The notes beneath the pieces were generated by a model. It searched no databases and had not been told where the DNA came from. It saw nothing but the letters and a program-made list of their open reading frames with translations. From the NCBI GenBank assembly GCA_964058845.1, contig CAXKVR010000107.1, positions 124,001-188,000 of the forward strand: a stretch of DNA of 64,000 nucleotides, in the 5' to 3' direction. The DNA comes from Carex sylvatica (Eukaryota > Streptophyta > Magnoliopsida > Poales > Cyperaceae). How positions within the stretch are numbered: position 1 is the first letter of the stretch; each line of letters starts with the position of its first letter. Positions 35,770-45,151 of the stretch are shown here, one piece after another. Position numbers and translations under genes: made by a program.

Positions 35770-38758
35770 ATGTCTAATTTTTTTTCCAAACGTAGGATGG
35801 CTAGGGGACGTCCTAGGAGACCACCACCACCCGACCCTATTGATGAGCCCATTCCCGTGGATAGCACGGAGCATTTCAGTCCATTATTATGGATACCTCA
35901 CAGTGAGCATCGAGTCTCACTAGCATCCCGAGAGGTACGTGATTACTTTATTTTTTTCTTTTTTTACGTTAAATTTTTTTAGAGTTCTCATATTTTCAGA
36001 TTTTTATGTTGTTTGTTTTTTTTTCAACGCAGAGTCAGGAGTCTCTAGAAAGCAAGTGTCGGGTTTATGGCATGCAGTACTACCCTCTGATGGACCCGTA
36101 TCTACACAATCTGGGGTTGTACCATTTGGTCGATATATTGGAGACGGAGAGCAAGGCCATTAATGCGTCCCTCATTCAGGGGCTAGTGGAGCGATGGCGC
36201 CCCGAGACACACACATTCCATTTGCCGTTCGGAGAGATGACAGTGACTCTCCAGGACGTGAGTGTCCTTTGGGGTTTGCCTATCCAGGGCGTGCCCATCG
36301 GTGGCATATCTGACCCCACTGACGAGAACATGATTAATGCCAGCCTCGCAGAGCTGTTGGGAGCAGAGCCAGATGTACGTGATAATGGTGGGAGATCGAG
36401 ATTTCATCTGAAGAAGACGGCGCTGCGAGCTCTGTTTGCCGATCGAGGTTTGCATTGGCGATCCACGCAGCATGACATTGAGAGGTACTTTTATAAACCA
36501 TTATATATATATATATATATATATATTTATTTATTTTGTATTTTATTTCATTGCAAAAAATGGGTTGGTCCCTAATTTTGACATTTCAGATACACACGGG
36601 CTTTCGTGATGGACCTATTTGGTTCTGTCATGTTTCCTGATTCGAGCAGTGATGCCATTCCGATTATGTATCTGGAGCTGTTGAGAGACCTTGGGTCATC
36701 AAGAAAGTACAACTGGGGTGGAGCCGTCCTGGCACATCTTTACTCGAACCTGTGCCATGCTTGCAAGGTCAGTATGTTATTGTTGTCTTATTTTTAAAAA
36801 TTAACTTGTTCCGACGTCTAATATTCTTCAAATTGCAGCCTAAAAGTAAGAAGATGTACGGGCCGACACTTCTACTGCAGCATTGGTCGTGGTCGCGCAT
36901 ACCAGTGGCGGTACCCGTGCAGAATGAGTCACTACATTCGGGAGAGCCCGATGATGCATATCACCCGGCATTTGGCAAGAAATGGTACGGGAATCACAGC
37001 TACGTGGACACGCCTCACGGAAAGCCAGCAGGCATCAGGTTGGTCCGTGGTCAGTTGCAGAGTCTGGGTGACACGCAGGTGAGCTGGACTCCGTATGCTG
37101 AGTCATACTGTGAGGGGAGCCTGCCACAGATTATATCAGATGATGAGGAGATGTGGCTCTACAGGGGTCCGCTGATTTGCTTCTGGATAGTGGAGCATCA
37201 CTATCCAGACCGGGTGCTCCGTCAGTTTGGACTTCCTCCACTCATCCCCGCAGATCCAGACATCCCGAGATCTATTATCACGAGGCTACACGGGTACGTA
37301 CAAGTTATGTTTTTCTTGAATTTTGTATTTAATATTAGTTGTTGTAAACACTAATTTGCATGTAACATATTAATTACAGGACGTACCACGGTAATCACGC
37401 CGATAGAGATTGGAGTACGGCTTTCCTGGAGCACTACGACAGAGCAGGGACCATGAGGGAGAACTTGTGGCATATGTCGGAGGATTATGAGACGCAGCTG
37501 CAGGGGTCTCCCCTACTGAGATACCAGGCTTGGTACCTGCGGGTCGGCATGGCATCAGTGTATCTTGAGGGAGATTACGGCAATTATCTCCGCTCCAAGA
37601 TCTTCGAAGATGATGGTTATACTCCCACTGGCAGAAAAGGGGCTCGTGATGTAAGTAATGCACCTAAAACAACTCATTTTGACCATCTTTTTAACCTTTT
37701 TTTTCTAATGTTTCTTATTTTAATTTTTTTAGTTGCTACTAGCGGTTAAAGGTGGAGCACATTCAATCGTTTGTCTTGGAAAGCGTGGCTTCAGGGCTTT
37801 TGGACACACAATGTTGAACTACTTTGCGCCTTGTATTGAGGGCCACGGCCACGAGGCCAAGCTAGTCACGATGCTCAGAGACGCCGGAGAGGACATCGAT
37901 TGGCGCAGAGTACATAGGGATGAGCCCGACGCGCCACCTGTTATGACTGCTGATATGCCACCAGAGCCCGCAGACCAGCCAGAGTGGGACTACCACCGTT
38001 GGGTTCTGGGCATGTCTAGTTGGCACGCCTATTTTGACCAGTATGGACGTCCGTGTCTTCCCCAGGTTCGGTATTATTTATTTTATGTCAAGTTAGTTAA
38101 CATTTTCTCATTCAGTAAAGTAAGTTAGTTAAAATTTATTGAATTATTTGTTTCCTTGCAGGGTCCTGCCTACATGCCGACACAGCCTGAGCACCAGACT
38201 AGATCCCCGGAGCTTTCTCAGGTTCGGTCTTCTTTATTTTATGTCAAGTTAGTTAAAATTTTCTCCTTCAGTAAAGTACGTTAGTTAAAATTTAGTTAGT
38301 TAAAATTTATTGAATTATTTGTATCCTTGCAGGGTCTTGCCTACATTCCGACACAGCCTGAGCACCAGGCTCGATCTCCGGAGATTCAGTCTATGCATGA
38401 GTCTCAGGGCATGGAGTTCAGCCTTGCAGAGCTAGCTCCAGGTGATCAGTGGGATACAGCCGCTTCTCCTGCACCGCATCAGCCGTATCCAGCGAGGGCT
38501 CACGATTGGGAGGCCTCTGGTAGCGGGACTCATCCTGACTTATCCTTGTTTCATACCCCTCTGCCAGCTACACACGCCGCCGAGGATCCATGGGGTACAG
38601 CACTCACGATGAGCAGAGAGCCTGAGCCCGAGGTCGAGATCACACCAGCTCGTGTGGCGCAGGAAGGAGAAGTACAGTGGAATAACTGGCATCGAGTTTT
38701 CACCAGAGAGAACAGAGGCAGACCAGCTGACCGATATTCCGATTCGCGGTATCGTTGA
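35770..38758 (+). CDS. Plant mobile domain (PMD, MAIN/MAIL-type) protein encoded in the MULE
   Basis: Eight exons with consistent phases: 35770-35934, 36033-36484, 36590-36767, 36839-37293, 37380-37650, 37733-38065, 38162-38221, 38333-38758. They total 2,340 bp and 779 aa with no internal stop. The PMD fold is recognised from LYHLVDILETESKAINASL, ERWRPETHTFHLPFGEMTVT and VSVLWGLPIQGVPIG in exon 2, and LLQHWSWSRIPV in exon 4. PMD proteins such as Arabidopsis MAIN and MAIL1 act in the nucleus in gene expression and transposon silencing, and the domain is also carried by plant transposons. The C-terminal third is Pro/acidic and probably disordered. Exons 7 and 8 start with duplicated sequence (AYMPTQPEHQ and AYIPTQPEHQ). 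An alternative start is Met10 (MARGRPRR). The transposon role is unknown. Confidence 0.9.
38062..38400 (+). repeat. Tandem duplication of exon 7 and its flanking introns in the PMD gene
   Basis: The cag|gttcggt donor, the ttattttatgtcaagttag intron and the ccttgcag|ggtc acceptor with the following 45 bp of exon each occur twice (unit about 160 bp). Both copies keep frame and splice sites, so the protein gained a 20-residue repeat. Confidence 0.85.
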
Positions 38759-38984
38759 TAGAGAGTTTTTTTATTGTTTTCTTTGTAGTGTTTTATGTTT
38801 TATTATGTATTATGTACGCTGATAGCTTATTATGATTTTTGTTCTGAGTTTAGCTATGTTTTATGGTAGTATTTATACAACAGAAAAAATAATAAGAGAA
38901 ACACTACATAATTAAGAACAAAAAACATACTAATAGAACCACTAAATCAAAAACAAAAGAACAACAAAAGAACACTAAACAAAA

Positions 38985-39585
38985 AAAACGAGGGTGCAAA
39001 GTTGGGGTCGGAATGAAAACGTCATCAGTTCGGGCTATTTTTGAGCTCTTATATCTCACGATCCGTTCGGAGATTTCGTATGAAACTTTACAGTCCTGTT
39101 TGGAAATGTCAACAATGTATGTCGCTCAATTTTCATAATTTTTGGAGATAGTTTACAAAAAAAACGAGGGTGCAAAGTTGGGGTCGGAATGAAAACGTCA
39201 TCAGTTCGGGCTATTTTTGAGCTCTTATATCTCACGATCCGTTCGGAGATTTCGTATGAAACTTTACAGTCCTGTTTGGAAATGTCAACAATGTATGTCG
39301 CTCAATTTTCATAATTTTTGGAGATAGTTTGCTCCGAGAACGAGTGTGCAAAGTTGGGGTCGGAATGAAAACGTCATCAGTTCGGGCTATTTTTGAGCTC
39401 TTATATCTCACGATCCGTTCGGAGATTTCGTATGAAACTTTACAGTCCTGTTTGGAAATGTCAACAATGTATGTCGCTCAATTTTCATAATTTTTGGAGA
39501 TAGTTTACAAAAAAAACGAGAGTGCAAAGTTGGGGTCGGAATGAAAACGTCATCAGTTCGGGCTATTTTTGAGCTCTTATACCTC
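38985..39585. repeat. 176 bp tandem repeat, about 3.4 copies
   Basis: The word gttggggtcggaatgaaaa recurs at 39001, 39177, 39353 and 39529, a 176 bp period with near identity. It lies between the convergent 3' ends of the two MULE genes. The last partial copy supplies the final codons and stop of the minus-strand transposase fragment. Confidence 0.93.
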
Positions 39586-40093
39586 CCGACACATATATAG
39601 GTGGGATAAAAGGTGGAGATTGTAGTCCGGGTGGGATCAAATGTGGAGGTTGAGGTGAATTACTATATATTTCTGGTTCTGGCGTTGGTTCGGGTACGAA
39701 TATAGGAGTGTGTGGTTCTGCATTTTGTTGATAATTTTCTGCAATATAATTTTGGCCTGAACTTCCAGACCCTGATCCTCTGTGAATCCTGCACGCAAAA
39801 ACTTCGAATCCACTATCACCGGACCTCACAGTCCTGTTGATCAGGCCTCTCAATGCCACGTCATCTCCCAGTGCAATTCTGAGATACCTTCCTCCTTGGA
39901 GCACTCGGGCCATTATTTGTAATTCATAGCGGTTCCTATTGTAGCCGCTCAAATCGTAAATAAGCGTTTGCAACTCCTCAAATGAGAAATTTTCATCAAC
40001 CCAACGCGTATTTACTGGAGGTTTGGAGTAACGTACACCATACTGGTCAGTTGTGAACTTTCCTCCAAAATGTACGAAAATTCCAACAGACAT
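39563..40093 (-). CDS. MuDR-type transposase N-terminal module, truncated (176 aa)
   Basis: Begins MSVGIFVHFGGKFTTDQYG, followed by WVDENFSFEELQTLIYDLSG and LQGGRYLRIALGDDVALRGL. This layout resembles the N-terminal module of plant MULE transposases (MuDR N-terminal/PB1-like). A Pro-rich tail (PEPTPEPEIYSNSPQPPHL) follows, then seven codons from the 176 bp repeat. The DDE catalytic domain and zinc finger are absent, so it cannot be an active transposase; a role as a DNA-binding or regulatory fragment is possible. Upstream on the minus strand are a CT-rich leader, a donor at 40437 (CAG|gtacgt) and an acceptor at 40104, implying a leader intron. Confidence 0.7.
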   Translation of the reverse strand: MSVGIFVHFGGKFTTDQYGVRYSKPPVNTRWVDENFSFEELQTLIYDLSGYNRNRYELQIMARVLQGGRYLRIALGDDVALRGLINRTVRSGDSGFEVFACRIHRGSGSGSSGQNYIAENYQQNAEPHTPIFVPEPTPEPEIYSNSPQPPHLIPPGLQSPPFIPPIYVSGGIRAQK

Positions 40094-40103
40094 GGCCAAT
40101 AAA

Positions 40104-40437
40104 CTACATTAATGAATGGTAAATATTTTGTCAGTTTACCAGTTCCAATTGTATACAGCTGCCATCAGTATTAAACAGTCCTAAATTAATGGTATGTGAA
40201 CAGTTAATATGTACTTATCAATTTGGGTCAACAGTACATACATAAATGAATAGTATGCGAACAACAAATACGTAAGTGAATAGTTTGTCAACATTAAATA
40301 CGTAAGTGAACAGTAAATACGTACATGAACAGTACGTGAACAGTACATACGTAAGTGAACAGTACGTGAACAGTAAATACGTACATTAACAGTACGTGAA
40401 CAGTAAATAAAATATTTAAAAAATAAACAGTACGTAC
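40104..40437 (-). repeat. Minisatellite in the predicted leader intron of the minus-strand MULE gene
   Basis: On the + strand, words such as gaacagtacgtgaacagta and aacagtaaatacgta recur irregularly at about 40270-40430. The region is framed by a donor and acceptor on the minus strand, mirroring the tandem array in the PMD leader intron. Confidence 0.6.
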
Positions 40438-40570
40438 CTGTAGCAGCTCCTTCTCCTTCTCTCTTTCTCTCTCTTTCTCTTTCTCTCTCCCTCTCTTTCT
40501 CTCTCTTTCTCTTTCCCCTTCTCTCTTTCCTCTGGCTGAAGGCACATTCTCCTTATAAGGAAAAACCAGG

Positions 40571-40610
<40 letters not shown>

Positions 40611-40794
40611 CGGACCGCCCCATTTTTAGGCGGTCAGGAATTAAAATTCCGGACCGCCCCATTTTTAGGCGGTTAGGAATTTTAATTCCGGACCGCCCCA
40701 TTTTTAGGCGGTCAGGGCATTTTTAAAAATTTGGCTGGAACCCTGTTATTTTTAATAATTTGTTTTTTTTTTTGGGTATTTTTAAAAATGTCGG
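40571..40794 (-). repeat. Right TIR (40609-40794) with adjacent 38 bp poly(A) tract
   Basis: Complement of the left TIR. The inner edge abuts a 38-nt A run (40571-40608), and a CCTTATAAGG TATA/CArG-like site lies at 40551-40560, suitably placed for a minus-strand promoter. Confidence 0.93.
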
Positions 40795-41395
40795 TTCAAT
40801 AAGCATCGGATCAAATTTGATACTATGTAAGATTATCACAATTCACATGAACAACTATAAAGATTTGTACAAAATCAAATACAGATAAACTTGATGCAAA
40901 TAGAACAGTATTGATCAGGCATCATTCAGTCCAATACTAATCGAAACGCCCCCCACTCTTTTATTATTATAATTTGGACCACATAAGGTTGGTTAGTCGG
41001 CTCCAATTAACTCTAACTGTAGGCTGTCGTCAGATATATGACATTAGACGTGGATCTAACATCATAGCTTTTTTGCGCCTATAATTAAGTGTTAAATTTA
41101 CGGCTCCTAATAAAACTGATAAATAGTACACAACATCAAAATTGAAAAGTGAAGAGAAAGCAAATGTCAAACAACGGGTATTGTATTGAATCGGATTCGG
41201 TCTAATATCCATTCAGAATCATTCAATCTGTATCGAAATTAGCATATTTATCATGTACGTACGAATTTTAAAACGGATCGAGCGACTCTAGCATCAGATC
41301 GTCCCTAACCTATTACACAGAGAATGAGTTCAAGCTAATAATATTTTGCTAAGTCATTAATCACAAGCCGCTAATCCACTAGGTCATGTTTGGTG

Positions 41396-41660
41396 GTAAA
41401 GTAAAGTTATTTCGAATTAAATTTTTTCAAGTTCAGATAGATTGAATTAATTATATATTTGATTGAAGGTTAGTGGAATAAGCTGATAAACAAATTTTTT
41501 TTTATAAAATGGATGTTATTCTAACCGTGAGATCGGTAAATAGAATAACTTACTTCAAATTAACTCAAGTGTTACTTCATAAGATTTATTTTCTTATTTG
41601 ACTGTTTATAAATAAAGTAAAGAATTTATTCCACCATTTATTTTATAGCCGAACATAATA
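41396..41660. mobile_element. Possible PIF-like MITE
   Basis: Left end taggtcatgtttggtgg and a right end complementary to it (tagccgaacataat), with internal paired blocks (gtaaagttattt and aaataaagtaaag). No clear duplication. Confidence 0.4.
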
Positions 41661-41699
41661 TTAAGGACCAGTGATTTAAAAAATATCTATTTAGACCGA

Positions 41700-41880
41700 T
41701 TAATCGGTCGATTAATCATTGGCAGTGATCAAACCGTCATAAATTTTTTCAACTAATCAGCCGATTAGTCGTTGGTGGTGATCAAACCGTCATAAATTTT
41801 TTCGACTAATCAGCCAATTAGTCGTTGGCGGTGATCAAACTGTCATATATTTTTTTGATTAATTGACCGATTATTTCTGA
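41700..41880. repeat. 53 bp tandem repeat, three units
   Basis: ggcagtgatc, ggtggtgatc and ggcggtgatc start at 41721, 41774 and 41827, exactly 53 bp apart, each followed by aaac(c/t)gtcata and attaatcgg/attagtcg words. Confidence 0.9.
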
Positions 41881-41977
41881 TTAATTATTTGATGATACTC
41901 TATCCGTCCAACGGCTGCATATCGATATTTACAACACTGCTAAGGACTAAAAAAAAAGAGGAAGGAAACTTCGTAGT

Positions 41978-41988
41978 AGCCCAGCCCA
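41978..41988 (+). promoter_or_regulatory. Paired site II elements, SCE1 copy 2 promoter
   Basis: AGCCCAGCCCA (TGGGCT twice on the reverse strand), about 215 bp upstream of the ATG, matching the pair at copy 1. Confidence 0.5.
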
Positions 41989-42202
41989 ACAAGGACCCTG
42001 CCTAGTTACATCTTGCCGCGCTTAAATTAATTCTGGCATTTAATATGGCAACCGAAGGTTTGGATTCGGCCCACACGGCCGCACATATTCCTACTTTCCT
42101 TCCTTCGTCTCTACTCCACCAATCGCTCTTTCGTCCCTTCCCCTTTCTCGCTCAGAGGAGAACTCAAAAACGACCATCACACAACGAAAAAAAGGTTTGC
42201 TG

Positions 42203-45151
42203 ATGTCAGGCGGTATTGCTCGTGGTCGACTCACAGAAGAGCGCAAGTCTTGGCGCAAGAATCACCCCCATGTATTCTCCCCTCCCTTTAATTAGTATGC
42301 TGTTATGTATTTTTCTTGTTTTTAATTTAATCTGTTGTAGGGTTTTGTGGCGAGGCCTGAGACGTTGCCAGATGGATCGGTCAATCTCATGGTCTGGAAC
42401 TGCCTCATACCTGGCAAACAAGCGGTAAGTTCTATCCTCTGAGATTTATGTGTCGATTGGTTTGTTTTTTGTCAGAACTGATTGGGTTTATTACAGACAA
42501 TTATATTTTAGTACAATAATTTCATACACGGAATTTAGAATTTTTTTAGTTATAATGATTCTATAAAGTAAAGTGAAGTTCTTTTTCAGTTGGATCGATT
42601 TGCTGCATAAAGTAGTTGTATTTTAGAAGCCTTTCAATGTTTTTTAGTCATACAATTTATCAAATTTATATCTGTTGATATCTTTGTGGAGTCTGAATAA
42701 CATAATTATTTATTCTTATGAAGATAGATACATATGTTGTACTTGTTTTATATAGACCAAATTTTGCATCTTATAAAATGATTTTTTTACCAAAACTGCC
42801 TTATAATTGTCTCTAAATCTATGGCTACACATAACAAATAAAGAGGTAATACTAGATTTTGGGGATTATATCGTTTAGGCATTGCTGGTACACCTAAGTG
42901 CTCATGGAAATTAGGTCAGATTGCTCTTTTCTTTTTGAAGTTACATAAATTGCATTTACCAGTTTTATTTTTGCATACAACTTCTGAACAAAGATTGCAC
43001 CTGCATATTTTTAGTCTGAGATATTCTCTATTAGATGCAGTTCACATAAGATGTTACTAAACACAATCATATTTTTAGTTTTGGATATTCTCTACAGGTG
43101 CATGGTAAATATAGACGTTGCCCTTTGCTTCGAATTGCTCTTTCAATAAAAAATTATTTTGCTTGAATTTGCTTTTATGGCTCAAACAAGTTTAATTGAT
43201 TAGCCAAACCCCAAAATTACATAAAGCACACATTGACACACAACAATGCTATTTAAGTGTGCAATTTGTTTTCCCTTCAATTGTAAAAATTTGGGTTTAT
43301 ATTTTGCAGACTGATTGGGAAGGGGGTTTTTACCCATTAACTCTACATTTCTCGGAGGACTACCCGAGCAAGCCTCCAAAGTGCAAGTTCCCACAAGGTT
43401 TCTTCCATCCAAATGTCTACCCTTCTGGGACTGTTTGCCTTTCCATCCTGAATGAAGATTATGTAAGTTCTGAACCATTCTTTCCGGTGGTTAAAAGAGC
43501 AAAGTGCAATGCTAATTCTGTGCGCCTGACTCATATCGAAGTTCTATTGTCTGAATTTTGTTGATGCAATTGTTAGCTTTACCTAGTTTTTGAGATGAAT
43601 TATAAATTTGGGTACTGTGTACATATAGGAAGGCAGTGGGTTGGGTCAGATTTGATTAGTTTGGTGTTTTTAATTAAGAATAAAATGGGTTAGGGGTTTG
43701 ACGTGGCTCATTGACATATGAAGAAATCAGGTTTAGGCAGCATAACAAAATTATTAAATTTTGTCTTGTAATACATATTGCACTAGTAATATGTTATCTT
43801 TTTTATCATAATAATATATATTTCAATGGGCTAACTGGGATTGAAGACATTTTCTATCTCAGCAAAAATATTTTTAATGAAGCATAAAAGAATTAGGTCC
43901 AAACAACCTACCAGCACTTTAAAATGATCCTGAGTCAAACCCAACCCATTTAACTCATACCGGCCTTACTCAAGAAGGTCAGGCTGTTCCAACAGGTAAC
44001 CGCTATTTGTACTTGATCTATCCACATCAAAGTTATTTGAAAAACCTTTGAACTGAATATATCAGGGATGGAGACCCGCCATTACAGTGAAGCAAATCCT
44101 GGTGGGAATTCAAGACTTGCTTGATCAGCCCAATCCTAGTGATCCAGCCCAGACAGATGGGTATCAAAGCTACATGCAGGTTATTACTTTATTATAACAG
44201 TATTTTATTTCCCATCATATCATTGTTAGTAGGTAAAGGTGTCAATGGGTACAAACAGTTCGGGTGGAAGCATTTTCATACCCCTTATACGTTAAATTAA
44301 TGAAAAAAAACTTCCACCTTTAACCGTACCCTATCAGCTAATGAAAAAAAACTTAGCCATATGGGCCATACCTGTCTTATCGAATACGGTTCGGGTTGGG
44401 TAAAAGGATAAAAGTGTGCCATTTAATAGATATAAATGGGTCACAGATAAAATTATATCATGTCTTGCATCATCCCCATATAAATATATATATATATATA
44501 ATTTTATAATGAGGAGGGATCGGATGACACACCGTCTATTTTTAAAGTTCAAACGATCGATCCAAACCGTTCAACTTGATGGATATGTTAAACTGTACTT
44601 GCGGATCAAATTTTATATTTTTCGGAATTTTTTTACTATTTATTCAGATGGGTACAAAATTCAACGGTCTGAATATAGCGATTTTGTTAAATACTTAATA
44701 AATAGTAAAAAAATTCCGAAAAATGTAAAATTTGATCTGCAAGCACATTTTAACATATCCATCAAGTTGAATGGTTTGGATCGACCGTTTGGACTTTGGA
44801 AACTTTGAAAATGGACGGTGTCATTCGATGTCACCAAAAAAGGGTGTCATCCGATCCCTCTTTTATAATTTTTATTTTTAATAATTATTGTATAGGGCAA
44901 CTGATATGAAATAAGCCATACCCTTACCCTTTATGTTAACGAAAAAAAAATTTACCCTTAACCGTACTCATCTTTTTAAGTACGATACGGGTTGGGTAAA
45001 TGGATAAAAGGGTACCATTGACTCCCCTATTAGTAGGTATGTATTGTTGATGCTTTTCTTTTTCACTGGATGTTAAATTTGACAGGACCGAGTGGAGTAT
45101 TGCAAGCGGGTGCGGCAGCAGGCCAAGCAGTATCCACCATCACTCGCCTAG
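42203..45151 (+). CDS. SCE1: SUMO-conjugating enzyme E2 (UBC9/SCE1), copy 2
   Basis: Exons 42203-42271, 42341-42424, 43310-43462, 44066-44179 and 45086-45151 give 161 aa in one frame. Exon sizes (69, 84, 153, 114, 66 bp) are identical to copy 1. It has the FHPN motif and the catalytic cysteine in [13 protein letters not shown] (Cys94). Differences from copy 1 include KQA for KQG at the exon 2 end, TVKQ for TVNQ, GYQSYMQ for GYHIFIE, and the tail [15 protein letters not shown] in TVKQ is the usual plant residue, so copy 2 does not look defective. Introns 1-3 and the leader (ccaaaacgaccatcaca-like, gtttgctgATG) remain alignable with copy 1, indicating a relatively recent inverted segmental duplication. 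Intron 4 contains nested transposons. Confidence 0.96.
44234..45029. mobile_element. hAT non-autonomous element in SCE1 copy 2 intron 4
   Basis: Ends TAAAGGTGTCAATGG (from 44233) and CCATTGACTCCCCTA. A perfect 8 bp duplication TTAGTAGG lies at 44226-44233 and 45030-45037. It is interrupted by the MITE at 44511-44860. A related end (aaggtgtcaatgggtacg) occurs near 53035. Confidence 0.85.
44511..44860. mobile_element. MULE-type hairpin MITE nested in the hAT element
   Basis: TIRs gagggatcggatgacac and its complement. A perfect 9 bp duplication TTTTATAAT lies at 44502-44510 and 44861-44869. The core contains cgatccaaaccgttcaactt and the mirrored hairpin arm. Confidence 0.9.

Larger units (their letters stand above)
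32355..40794. mobile_element. 8.44 kb MULE (Mutator-like transposon) carrying a PMD gene
   Basis: A perfect 9 bp target duplication TTCAATAAG (32346-32354 and 40795-40803) and TIRs of 187 and 186 bp, differing by essentially one A in a homopolymer, define the element. Contents from left to right: TIR; TATA box and leader; about 2.7 kb of 246 bp tandem repeats; an eight-exon plant-mobile-domain gene on +; 176 bp tandem repeats; the N-terminal module of a MuDR-type transposase on minus; a minisatellite; a CT-rich leader; a 38 bp poly(A) tract; TIR. No DDE catalytic domain is visible, so it is probably mobilised in trans or immobile. Near-identical TIRs suggest a recent insertion. It lies between the two SCE1 genes. 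Confidence 0.95.

Noticed and set aside
36183..36473. 96 aa minus-strand ORF
   Set aside because: Antisense shadow of PMD exon 2.
40094..40099. Upstream start for the MuDR-like fragment
   Set aside because: The preceding codon is TTG, not ATG; MSVG at 40093 is the first true ATG.
40294..40701. 135 aa minus-strand ORF
   Set aside because: It translates TIR repeats, a poly(A/T) tract, a CT microsatellite and a minisatellite (MGRSGI repeats, poly-F, RERE runs); an artefact of low complexity.
32355..40794. Catalytic MULE transposase hidden in introns
   Set aside because: I looked on both strands for a long open frame or exon series with a DDE-type core and found none; a profile search of the 38.8-40.6 kb part would be decisive.
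43200..43534. Minus-strand ORFs opposite SCE1 copy 2 exon 3
   Set aside because: Shadows of the conserved E2 exon; no family similarity on that strand.
44225..45037. Extra SCE1 exons or ORFs (such as 44416-44808) in intron 4
   Set aside because: They lie within the hAT and MITE insertions and translate hairpin arms.
42203..45151. SCE1 copy 2 as a processed or dead pseudogene
   Set aside because: All four introns, splice sites, frame and the catalytic cysteine are intact.
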